This document shows, in pieces, positions 1-5,455 of a DNA stretch of 6,548 nucleotides (positions are counted from its first letter, which is position 1; every line of letters starts with the position of its first letter). Source of the stretch: Hoeflea sp. (lineage in GTDB: Bacteria; Pseudomonadota; Alphaproteobacteria; Rhizobiales; Rhizobiaceae); contig JACKJT010000019.1 in NCBI GenBank assembly GCA_020637795.1, positions 1 to 6,548 of the forward strand, in the 5' to 3' direction. The notes beneath the pieces were generated by a model. The model did no database searches. It saw nothing but the letters and a program-made list of their open reading frames with translations, and was not told the DNA's origin. Both the position numbers and the translations under genes were made by a program.

Positions 1-40
1 CAGGATTGCCACGATTGCGTGGTCTCGATGCCGGTGGATG

Positions 41-56
41 GTCCGCGGTCGCGGAC
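41..56 (+). repeat. Small GC-rich inverted repeat (possible weak terminator)
   Basis: GTCCGC (41-46) and GCGGAC (51-56) form a perfect 6-bp stem around a GGTC loop. Only three T residues follow (59-61), so it is weak as an intrinsic terminator. It could mark the end of an upstream transcript or be chance in GC-rich DNA. Confidence 0.3.
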
Positions 57-192
57 GGTTTGGCGCAATCTTCGATTTGTATGCTGAGGGGTAGTGCGCC
101 GGATCTTGCGCCGGTTTTGCGCTGCGGATTTGAACGAGAAGCCTCCGGGCAGGCTGTGTGCGGCCAGCCTGGCATCGGAGACGCTTCGGTAT

Positions 193-198
193 GAGGGG
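193..198 (+). promoter_or_regulatory. Ribosome binding site of ddl
   Basis: The purine run GAGGGG ends 6 nt before the ATG at 205. It supports that start over the in-frame GTG at 94, which would add 37 residues of non-family-like sequence at the N-terminus. Confidence 0.7.
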
Positions 199-204
199 AA
201 TGAT

Positions 205-1143
205 ATGACCGCTGACACATCGAAAAAGCACGTGGCCGTCCTCATGGGCGGGTTTTCCTCCGAGCGGCCGGTCAGCCTCTCCTCGGGGGCCGCCTGCGCC
301 GATGCTCTCGAACGGGCAGGGTACAAGGTCACGCGTGTCGATGTCGGTCCGGATGTGGCTACGGTTCTCTCCGAGTTGAAGCCGGATGTTTGCTTCAATG
401 CGCTGCATGGGCCGTATGGCGAGGACGGCACGATCCAGGGCGTGCTTGAGTATCTGGGCATTCCCTACACCCATTCCGGGGTCACGGCTTCCGCGCTGGC
501 CATGGACAAGCGGCTGTCGAAGATCGTCGCCAAGGCAGTTGGCATCCCGGTCGCCGAATCCAAGGTAATGAACCGGCACGAGTTCACCTCGGCGCACCCG
601 ATGCAGCCGCCTTACGTGGTCAAGCCGGTCAATGAAGGCTCGAGCTTCGGTGTCGTCATCGTCAGCGAAGGGCAGTCGCATCCGCCGCAGGTGATCACCT
701 CGAAAGAGTGGAAATACGGCGACACCGTCATGGTCGAACGCTACATCGCCGGACGCGAGCTAACCTGCACGATCATGGGCGACGTGGCGCTGGCTGTGAC
801 CGAGATAGTGCCGCAAGGACACAGCTTTTACGATTATGACTCTAAATATGTCGCCGGCGGCTCCAAACACGTTTGTCCGGCGGAAATTTCACCAATTGTT
901 TACCAAAAAATACGTAGGTTGGCGTTGAAGGCGCATCAAGCGATCGGCTGTCGCGGCGTGAGCAGGTCGGATTTCCGTTATGATGACCGTTTCTCCGAAG
1001 AAGGAGAGGTCATCTGGCTCGAAATCAACACCCAGCCCGGCATGACACCGACATCCTTGGCGCCGGAAATGGCCCTGCAAGCGGGTCATTCGTTTGAAGA
1101 ATTTGTCAGCTGGATGGTGGAGGACGCTTCGTGTCGTCGATAA
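205..1143 (+). CDS. ddl: D-alanine--D-alanine ligase (Ddl, DdlB type)
   Basis: A cytoplasmic ATP-grasp ligase that joins two D-alanines using ATP, supplying the dipeptide MurF adds to the UDP-MurNAc-tripeptide. The protein has 312 residues, normal for DdlB-type enzymes. Visible family features in order are: GGFSSERPVSLSSG (residues 15-28, with Glu20 in the place of the substrate-binding Glu), LHGPYGEDG (67-75), the ATP-grasp lysine in VVKPVNEGSSFG (138-149), VERYIAGRE (178-186), YDYDSKY in the mobile loop (209-215), RSDF with the metal-binding Asp256, and EINTQPGMTPTSL (273-285) with Glu273 and Asn275 as further metal ligands. The ATG at 205 fits the GAGGGG site and the family N-terminus. The gene overlaps ftsQ by 13 nt, as expected in a dcw operon. 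The stretch at about 885-925 is unusually AT-rich for the gene. Identity is secure; cluster-linked copies are often named ddlB. Confidence 0.97.
   Translation: MTADTSKKHVAVLMGGFSSERPVSLSSGAACADALERAGYKVTRVDVGPDVATVLSELKPDVCFNALHGPYGEDGTIQGVLEYLGIPYTHSGVTASALAMDKRLSKIVAKAVGIPVAESKVMNRHEFTSAHPMQPPYVVKPVNEGSSFGVVIVSEGQSHPPQVITSKEWKYGDTVMVERYIAGRELTCTIMGDVALAVTEIVPQGHSFYDYDSKYVAGGSKHVCPAEISPIVYQKIRRLALKAHQAIGCRGVSRSDFRYDDRFSEEGEVIWLEINTQPGMTPTSLAPEMALQAGHSFEEFVSWMVEDASCRR
1119..1124 (+). promoter_or_regulatory. Ribosome binding site of ftsQ, inside ddl
   Basis: GGAGGA lies within the last ddl codons, 6 nt before the GTG at 1131. It is the best Shine-Dalgarno match in the window and fixes the ftsQ start despite the non-ATG codon and the 13-nt overlap with ddl. 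Confidence 0.8.
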
Positions 1144-2060
1144 CGGGAAACAACGGCAGAGCCGCTCAAGCGGCCAGCGCACCGGGACGTGATACGTTCT
1201 CCGGGGCGTTTGTCCTGCCGCGTTTCCTGCGCCGTCCCGTCCGTTATGCCGCCGCGCTCGCCACAGGCCGGGTCGGCATTCGCCCGCATGCCGGTTCCGT
1301 TGCGGCCGTCGCCTTCTTTGCCGCCACCGGCCTTTACGGCATGGCGCTCGGCGGTCACACCCACACAGTGACGCAGGCGGTGACCACGGGCGCGGGTTTT
1401 GCGCTCGAGGACGTGCATGTCAGCGGCAATGTCGAAACCTCCGACATCGATATCCTGCAACAGCTCGGCCTCGACGGATCGACGTCGGTCGTCGCCATCG
1501 ACGCGCATGCAGCCCGCCAGAAGCTGATCGAATTGCCATGGGTCACCGATGCCCAGGTGCAGAAGATCTATCCGCGCGGCCTGTCCGTGCGGCTGACCGA
1601 ACGTGAACCGGTGGGCATCTGGCAGCACGGCGACATGCTGTCGCTGATCGACGCCCGCGGCGACGTCATTGCCCCGCTGACCGGCGCGCGCCATGCCGAT
1701 CTGCCGCTCTATGTCGGCCTCGGGGCCGACCGCCATGCCGACGAACTCGAGGCGCGGCTGCTGTTCTATCCGGAACTGCGCGCCCGGGTGAAGGCCGCGA
1801 TCCGCATCGCCGACCGGCGCTGGGATCTCAGGCTCGACAATGGCGTGACGCTGAGCCTGCCCGCCGACAATGTCGGCGCGGCGCTGAAACGCTTCGCCGC
1901 GTTCGACGCCGGGCGCGACGTGCTCTCGCGCGACATCACCGCTGTCGACCTGCGGCTCGAAGACCGGGTGACGCTGCGGCTGAGCGAAGCGTCCTTCGAG
2001 CGCCGCAAGCAGGCGCTGGAAGCCCGCGCCAAGCTGATCAAGGCGGGTCAAAAATCGTGA
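1131..2060 (+). CDS. ftsQ: Cell division protein FtsQ
   Basis: A single-pass inner-membrane divisome protein that links the cytoplasmic Z-ring to the periplasmic septal synthesis complex (FtsB/FtsL and FtsW/FtsI in characterised bacteria). The protein has 309 residues. An N-terminal cytoplasmic region of about 54 residues, Arg-rich from about 31 to 51, precedes a transmembrane segment at about 55-75 (SVAAVAFFAATGLYGMALGG). A POTRA domain follows at about 90-160, from FALEDVHVSGNVETS to the conserved LPWVTDAQVQKIYPRGLSV and LTEREPVGIW. The FtsQ beta domain runs to about residue 285, ending in ITAVDLRLEDRVTLRL, then a charged tail. Translation starts at GTG 1131 behind GGAGGA inside ddl. The stop overlaps the ftsA start (GTGA, 2057-2060), which suggests translational coupling. 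FtsQ is poorly conserved in sequence, but domain order and position make the call firm. Confidence 0.95.
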   Translation: MSSITGNNGRAAQAASAPGRDTFSGAFVLPRFLRRPVRYAAALATGRVGIRPHAGSVAAVAFFAATGLYGMALGGHTHTVTQAVTTGAGFALEDVHVSGNVETSDIDILQQLGLDGSTSVVAIDAHAARQKLIELPWVTDAQVQKIYPRGLSVRLTEREPVGIWQHGDMLSLIDARGDVIAPLTGARHADLPLYVGLGADRHADELEARLLFYPELRARVKAAIRIADRRWDLRLDNGVTLSLPADNVGAALKRFAAFDAGRDVLSRDITAVDLRLEDRVTLRLSEASFERRKQALEARAKLIKAGQKS

Positions 2061-3385
2061 ACCTGTTCCGTCCCTCTTCCATGCTGCCCCGGCTCAAGCC
2101 GCTTTCGTCAAAGCGCGTCAGCATCGTCACGGTGCTGGACATCGGCTCGTCGAAGGTGGTCTGCATGATCGGCCGGCTGACACCCGTCGAAGGCGCCGAG
2201 GTGCTGTCGGGCCGCACCCACAGCATCGAGATCCTCGGCATCGGCCACCAGAAGTCGCGCGGGCTGAAGGCCGGCGTGATCTCCGACATGGACGCGGTCG
2301 AAAGCTCGGTGCGGCTGGCGGTCGACGCCGCCGAGCGGATGGCCGGCGTCACGGTCGAAAGCCTGATCGTCAATGTCACCGCCGGACGGCTGAAGAGCGA
2401 GACCCATTCCGCCTCGGTCAATCTCGGCGGCCACGAAATCGCCTCGGGCGATCTCGCCAAGGTGGTCAATGCCGCAACCCGGCAGAGCCAGCACAACGAG
2501 CGCGCCATCCTGCATTCGCTGCCGTCGAGCTACACGCTAGATGGCGAGCGCGGCATCCGTGATCCGGCCGGCATGTATGGCGACCTGCTGGGCGTCGACA
2601 TGCATGTGCTGGCGGCCGACCGGGCGCCGCTCAAGAACCTCGAGCTGTCGATCAACCGGGCGCATCTGACCGTCGAGGCGATGGTGGCGACACCCTATGC
2701 GTCCGGGCTTGCGGCGCTGGTTTCCGACGAGGCCGAGATGGGTTGCGCGGCGATCGACATGGGCGGCGGCACCACCACGATCTCGGTGTTTTCCGAAGGC
2801 AAGCTGGTCTACGCCGACGCGATTGCGCTGGGCGGCCAGCATGTGACCATGGATCTCGCCCGCGGCCTGTCGACCCGGCTCGACGACGCCGAGCGCATCA
2901 AGGTGGTGCACGGTTCGGCGCTGCCGCAGGCGGGCGAGGACCGTGACGTGATCTCGATTCCCCCGTTCGGCGAGGACGAGCGCGATCTGCCGACCCACGT
3001 GCCGCGCGGGCTTGTCTCGCGCATCGTGCGCGCAAGGGTCGAGGAGACGCTGGAAATGCTGCGCGACCGGATCCAGCAATCGGGCTACGGCTCGCTTGTC
3101 GGCAAGCGCGTGGTGCTGACCGGCGGCGCCAGCCAGATGACCGGCTTGGCCGAATCCGCCCGGCGGATTCTCGCGCGCAATGTCCGCATCGGACGGCCGC
3201 TCGGGGTCTCTGGGCTTCCGGCTTCGGCGAAGGGGCCGACATTTTCGACAGCGGTGGGCCTGATGATCTATCCCCAGGTCGCCCATCTTGAATCACACGG
3301 CGCGGGCGAGGGCGGCTTTGCCGCCATGGCCGGTGCAGGCGGCCGCCTGTCCCGCATGGGACAGTGGCTTAAAGAGAGTTTTTGA
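2057..3385 (+). CDS. ftsA: Cell division protein FtsA
   Basis: An actin-family ATPase that tethers FtsZ filaments to the inner face of the cytoplasmic membrane and recruits later divisome proteins. The protein has 442 residues. Actin-fold motifs appear in order: phosphate-1 VLDIGSSKVVCMIG (26-39), the FtsA-specific 1C subdomain at about 105-190, phosphate-2 AAIDMGGGTTTISVF (231-245), and the adenosine motif VVLTGGASQMTG (352-363). The C-terminus GRLSRMGQWLKESF (429-442) is the expected amphipathic membrane-targeting helix. The GTG start at 2057 shares the GTGA with the ftsQ stop, a 4-nt overlap, and gives the N-terminus LPRLKPLSSKR seen in rhizobial FtsA. An ATG at 2081 is an in-frame alternative but would remove residues typical of the family. 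A 58-nt gap separates it from ftsZ. The protein looks complete. Confidence 0.97.
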   Translation: MNLFRPSSMLPRLKPLSSKRVSIVTVLDIGSSKVVCMIGRLTPVEGAEVLSGRTHSIEILGIGHQKSRGLKAGVISDMDAVESSVRLAVDAAERMAGVTVESLIVNVTAGRLKSETHSASVNLGGHEIASGDLAKVVNAATRQSQHNERAILHSLPSSYTLDGERGIRDPAGMYGDLLGVDMHVLAADRAPLKNLELSINRAHLTVEAMVATPYASGLAALVSDEAEMGCAAIDMGGGTTTISVFSEGKLVYADAIALGGQHVTMDLARGLSTRLDDAERIKVVHGSALPQAGEDRDVISIPPFGEDERDLPTHVPRGLVSRIVRARVEETLEMLRDRIQQSGYGSLVGKRVVLTGGASQMTGLAESARRILARNVRIGRPLGVSGLPASAKGPTFSTAVGLMIYPQVAHLESHGAGEGGFAAMAGAGGRLSRMGQWLKESF

Positions 3386-3426
3386 ATTCACAGAATTGGC
3401 CGACGCGGCGGTGCGGGCCATGCCAA

Positions 3427-3435
3427 AGGAAGGAA
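3427..3435 (+). promoter_or_regulatory. Ribosome binding site of ftsZ
   Basis: AGGAAGGAA ends 8 nt before the ATG at 3444. It lies downstream of the alternative in-frame ATG at 3420, so it favours the start at 3444, which also gives the family N-terminus MTINLQKPDITELKPRI. Confidence 0.7.
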
Positions 3436-3443
3436 CGGGTGCC

Positions 3444-5165
3444 ATGACCATCAATTTGCAGAAGCCGGACATCACCGAGCTGAAGCCCCGCATCACGGTG
3501 TTCGGGGTCGGCGGCGGCGGCGGTAATGCCGTCAACAACATGATCAATGCAGGGCTGCAGGGCGTCGATTTCGTCGTCGCCAACACCGACGCCCAGGCGC
3601 TGACGATGTCGAAAGCCGACCGTCTGGTCCAGCTCGGGGTTGCAGTCACCGAGGGTCTCGGCGCGGGTTCGCAGCCGGAAGTCGGCCGCGCGGCAGCGGA
3701 AGAATGCATCGACGAGATCATCGATCACCTGAACGGCACCCACATGTGCTTCGTCACCGCCGGCATGGGCGGCGGCACCGGCACCGGGGCTGCGCCCGTG
3801 GTTGCGCAGGCCGCCCGCAACAAGGGCATCCTGACCGTCGGCGTGGTCACCAAGCCGTTCCACTTCGAAGGCCAGCGCCGCATGCGGCTGGCCGAATCGG
3901 GTATCGAGGAATTGCAGAAATGCGTCGATACGCTGATCGTCATCCCGAACCAGAACCTGTTCCGCATCGCCAATGACAAGACCACCTTCGCCGACGCCTT
4001 CGCGATGGCCGACCAGGTGCTCTATTCGGGCGTTGCCTGCATCACCGACCTGATGGTCAAGGAAGGCCTGATCAACCTCGACTTCGCCGACGTGCGTTCG
4101 GTGATGCGCGAGATGGGCCGCGCCATGATGGGCACCGGCGAAGCTTCGGGCGAGGGCCGTGCAATGGCCGCCGCCGAAGCCGCGATCGCCAATCCGCTGC
4201 TCGACGAGACCACGATGAAGGGCGCGCAGGGCCTGCTGATCTCGATCACCGGCGGCCGCGACATGACCCTGTTCGAAGTCGACGAAGCCGCGACCCGCAT
4301 CCGCGAGGAAGTCGATGCCGACGCCAACATCATCCTCGGTGCAACCTTCGATGAGGCACTCGAAGGCCTGATCCGGGTTTCGGTTGTCGCCACCGGCATC
4401 GACCGGGTCGAGGGCGCGGAACAGCGTCCGGTTATGACGGCATCGCGGCCTGCAGCGGCCCGTCCGGCGGCGAGCGCTCAGCCGCAGGCGGCGCGTCCGG
4501 CTGCGCCTGCACCCCAGCCCGCGGCTCAGACCTCCGCCGATCCGGTGGCCGACACCATCCTGTCGGCGGAAGTCGATCTGGAGCGCGAACTGGATATCGC
4601 CAGCGAAATCGAGCTTGCAGCGCAGGCCCAGGCTGCAAAGCCGGCACCGGTTGCCCAGCCCGGCTTCCAGCCGCAAAGCCGGATCTTTACCGGTGCCGCC
4701 GATGCGGCCGCTCCGCAGCAGCCGCCAATGGCTGCGCCGCAGCCGGCCATGAGCGCACCGCAACGCCCTGCCGCGCCGGCTGCCCCGCAGCCGTCCATGC
4801 AGGCCGCGCCGGACATGCAGATGGAGCCGCACGCGACCCGGATGCCGCGCGTCGAGGACTTCCCCCCGGTGGTGAAAGCCGAGATGGAACATCGCGCCGC
4901 GCCGCAGGGACATGCCGACGAGCGCGGCCCGATGGGCCTGCTCAAGCGGATCTCGAGCACGCTCGGCCGCCGCGAAGAGGAAGAATCGGCACCGACCGCC
5001 GCCCAGGCTCCGCAGGCCCGCCGGCCGCTGTCGTCGGAGGCCAGCGTCTACGCGCCGCGCCGCGGACAGCTCGACGACCAGGGCCGGATGACGCCGCAGA
5101 TGCGTTCCACCCAGGAAGACGAGCAGCTGGAAATTCCGGCATTCCTTCGCCGTCAGGCCAAGTGA
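3444..5165 (+). CDS. ftsZ: Cell division protein FtsZ (long-linker alphaproteobacterial form)
   Basis: A tubulin-like GTPase that polymerises into the cytokinetic Z-ring on the cytoplasmic side of the membrane. The protein has 573 residues, much longer than the roughly 380 of E. coli FtsZ. The GTPase core (about 14-320) shows GVGGGGGNAVNNM (21-33), the tubulin signature GGGTGTGAAPV (109-119), PFHFEGQRRM (138-147), and the T7 loop NLDFADV (211-217) that completes the active site of the next subunit. A Pro/Ala/Gln-rich disordered linker spans about 330-556, interrupted by three less biased islands (about 366-392, 467-484 and 493-510). The C-terminal peptide LEIPAFLRRQAK (562-573) is the docking tail for FtsA and other regulators. 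The ATG at 3444 is chosen because AGGAAGGAA precedes it and homologues begin MTINLQKPDI; the open frame extends upstream into ftsA without family-like sequence. This is the full FtsZ1 type, not the short tail-less second FtsZ of some rhizobia. Confidence 0.98.
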   Translation: MTINLQKPDITELKPRITVFGVGGGGGNAVNNMINAGLQGVDFVVANTDAQALTMSKADRLVQLGVAVTEGLGAGSQPEVGRAAAEECIDEIIDHLNGTHMCFVTAGMGGGTGTGAAPVVAQAARNKGILTVGVVTKPFHFEGQRRMRLAESGIEELQKCVDTLIVIPNQNLFRIANDKTTFADAFAMADQVLYSGVACITDLMVKEGLINLDFADVRSVMREMGRAMMGTGEASGEGRAMAAAEAAIANPLLDETTMKGAQGLLISITGGRDMTLFEVDEAATRIREEVDADANIILGATFDEALEGLIRVSVVATGIDRVEGAEQRPVMTASRPAAARPAASAQPQAARPAAPAPQPAAQTSADPVADTILSAEVDLERELDIASEIELAAQAQAAKPAPVAQPGFQPQSRIFTGAADAAAPQQPPMAAPQPAMSAPQRPAAPAAPQPSMQAAPDMQMEPHATRMPRVEDFPPVVKAEMEHRAAPQGHADERGPMGLLKRISSTLGRREEEESAPTAAQAPQARRPLSSEASVYAPRRGQLDDQGRMTPQMRSTQEDEQLEIPAFLRRQAK

Positions 5166-5169
5166 GACC

Positions 5170-5184
5170 GTAACGGCTTGTTAC
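5170..5184 (+). repeat. Palindrome GTAAC-N5-GTTAC just after ftsZ (copy 1)
   Basis: GTAAC (5170-5174) and GTTAC (5180-5184) flank GGCTT, four bases after the ftsZ stop. It can form a 5-bp hairpin or be a protein-binding dyad. A related palindrome with the same ACGGCTT centre occurs at 5266-5283. Function unknown. Confidence 0.5.
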
Positions 5185-5195
5185 ACAGCATCGAT

Positions 5196-5227
5196 ATGGC
5201 GGCCATCCGGCCGCCATGTCCATTTTT
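5196..5227 (+). terminator. Probable intrinsic terminator after ftsZ
   Basis: ATGGCGGCC (5196-5204) pairs perfectly with GGCCGCCAT (5209-5217) around an ATCC loop, giving a 9-bp GC-rich stem. A five-T run (5223-5227) follows, starting 5 nt beyond the stem rather than directly after it, so the terminator is plausible but not textbook. It lies 30 nt past the ftsZ stop and would separate the ddl-ftsQAZ transcript from lpxC, at least partly. Only the plus-strand orientation has a nearby T run. Confidence 0.65.
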
Positions 5228-5240
5228 AACTCTTTGTTTA
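5226..5240 (+). promoter_or_regulatory. CtrA-box-like sequence TTAA-N7-TTTA
   Basis: TTAA (5226-5229), seven bases, then TTTA (5237-5240) matches the alphaproteobacterial CtrA consensus TTAA-N7-TTAA at 7 of 8 fixed positions. CtrA is the cell-cycle master regulator and controls division genes in this class. The site overlaps the terminator T run and lies about 65 nt before the candidate lpxC -35 box. Such a short AT-rich match can arise by chance. Confidence 0.3.
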
Positions 5241-5265
5241 GCGTGAGGTTTTGAATTCTTCTCAG

Positions 5266-5283
5266 TGTTACGGCTTCGTAACA
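5266..5283 (+). repeat. Palindrome TGTTACG-N4-CGTAACA upstream of lpxC (copy 2)
   Basis: TGTTACG (5266-5272) and CGTAACA (5277-5283) form a perfect 7-bp inverted repeat around GCTT. No T run follows on either strand, so it is not an obvious terminator. It lies about 20 nt upstream of the candidate lpxC -35 box, where an activator or repressor dyad would fit, and shares its centre with the palindrome at 5170-5184. The binding protein, if any, is unknown. Confidence 0.5.
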
Positions 5284-5302
5284 GATGGAAAAAAAGCGTG
5301 AT

Positions 5303-5331
5303 TTGGAAACTCGGGTCCATCGCCGTATCTT
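5303..5331 (+). promoter_or_regulatory. Candidate sigma-70-type promoter of lpxC
   Basis: TTGGAA (5303-5308) and TATCTT (5326-5331) are separated by exactly 17 nt, each matching the consensus at 4 of 6 positions. It sits downstream of the terminator-like hairpin and upstream of lpxC. Transcription would begin near 5338, giving a leader of roughly 118 nt. Other pairs in the gap fit less well. This is inference from sequence match only. Confidence 0.4.
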
Positions 5332-5407
5332 GCCCCGCAACAACAAGGGGTTGGGGTAGTCGTCCGCACTGGGGAAGCGCGGGATTGCTCCTGACGATTG
5401 GGGACAT

Positions 5408-5427
5408 CACGGTCTTTGCAGACCGTG
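5408..5427 (+). promoter_or_regulatory. 8-bp hairpin in the probable lpxC leader
   Basis: CACGGTCT (5408-5415) and AGACCGTG (5420-5427) pair perfectly around a TTGC tetraloop. The structure ends 28 nt before the lpxC ATG. No T run follows, so it is not a terminator. In an RNA leader it could affect translation or stability; as DNA it could be an operator. lpxC has no strong Shine-Dalgarno sequence, which makes nearby structure more likely to matter. Confidence 0.45.
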
Positions 5428-5455
5428 CCAGATATTGCGGGAAACGGCGAACCTT

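Larger units (their letters stand above)
1..204. other. Stretch upstream of ddl with no recognisable gene
   Basis: I recognise no protein in any frame here. One plus-strand frame is open from the window edge to a TGA at 192-194. Its translation is Gly/Ala/Arg-rich with no recognisable domain, its third codon positions are less GC-biased than those of the neighbouring genes, and no ribosome binding site precedes its possible TTG start at 6. It is therefore probably non-coding, although the 3' end of an unknown gene cannot be excluded. In many Rhizobiales murB lies upstream of ddl, but no MurB C-terminus is visible. The stretch also holds a small hairpin (41-56) and a direct repeat TGCGCCGG at 95-102 and 107-114. 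No convincing promoter was found. Confidence 0.5.

Noticed and set aside
60..85. Possible promoter before ddl (TTGGCG and TATGCT)
   Set aside because: The spacing is only 14 nt and both boxes are weak.
95..114. Direct repeat TGCGCCGG twice, 12 nt apart
   Set aside because: An 8-base GC-rich repeat is expected by chance, and nothing else around it suggests a binding array.
94..204. Upstream extension of ddl to a GTG at 94
   Set aside because: The added 37 residues are Arg/Cys-rich and unlike Ddl, while the ATG at 205 has a good ribosome site.
1086..2051. Minus-strand open frame (321 codons) opposite ftsQ
   Set aside because: ftsQ shows the expected TM-POTRA-beta order and operon overlaps; the antisense frame shows no domain.
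3288..3443. Upstream extension of ftsZ into the end of ftsA
   Set aside because: The frame happens to be open, but it overlaps coding ftsA sequence and the ribosome site and family N-terminus place the start at 3444. The ATG at 3420 lies before the ribosome site.
4441..4830. Pro/Ala/Gln-rich repeats in ftsZ as a possible DNA tandem repeat or expansion
   Set aside because: The repetition is amino-acid bias in a disordered linker, with varied codons and no regular unit length.
3369..4913. Long minus-strand open frame (514 codons) opposite ftsZ
   Set aside because: It mirrors the high-GC third positions of ftsZ, is rich in Arg/Gly/His, and matches no family. FtsZ on the plus strand is certain.
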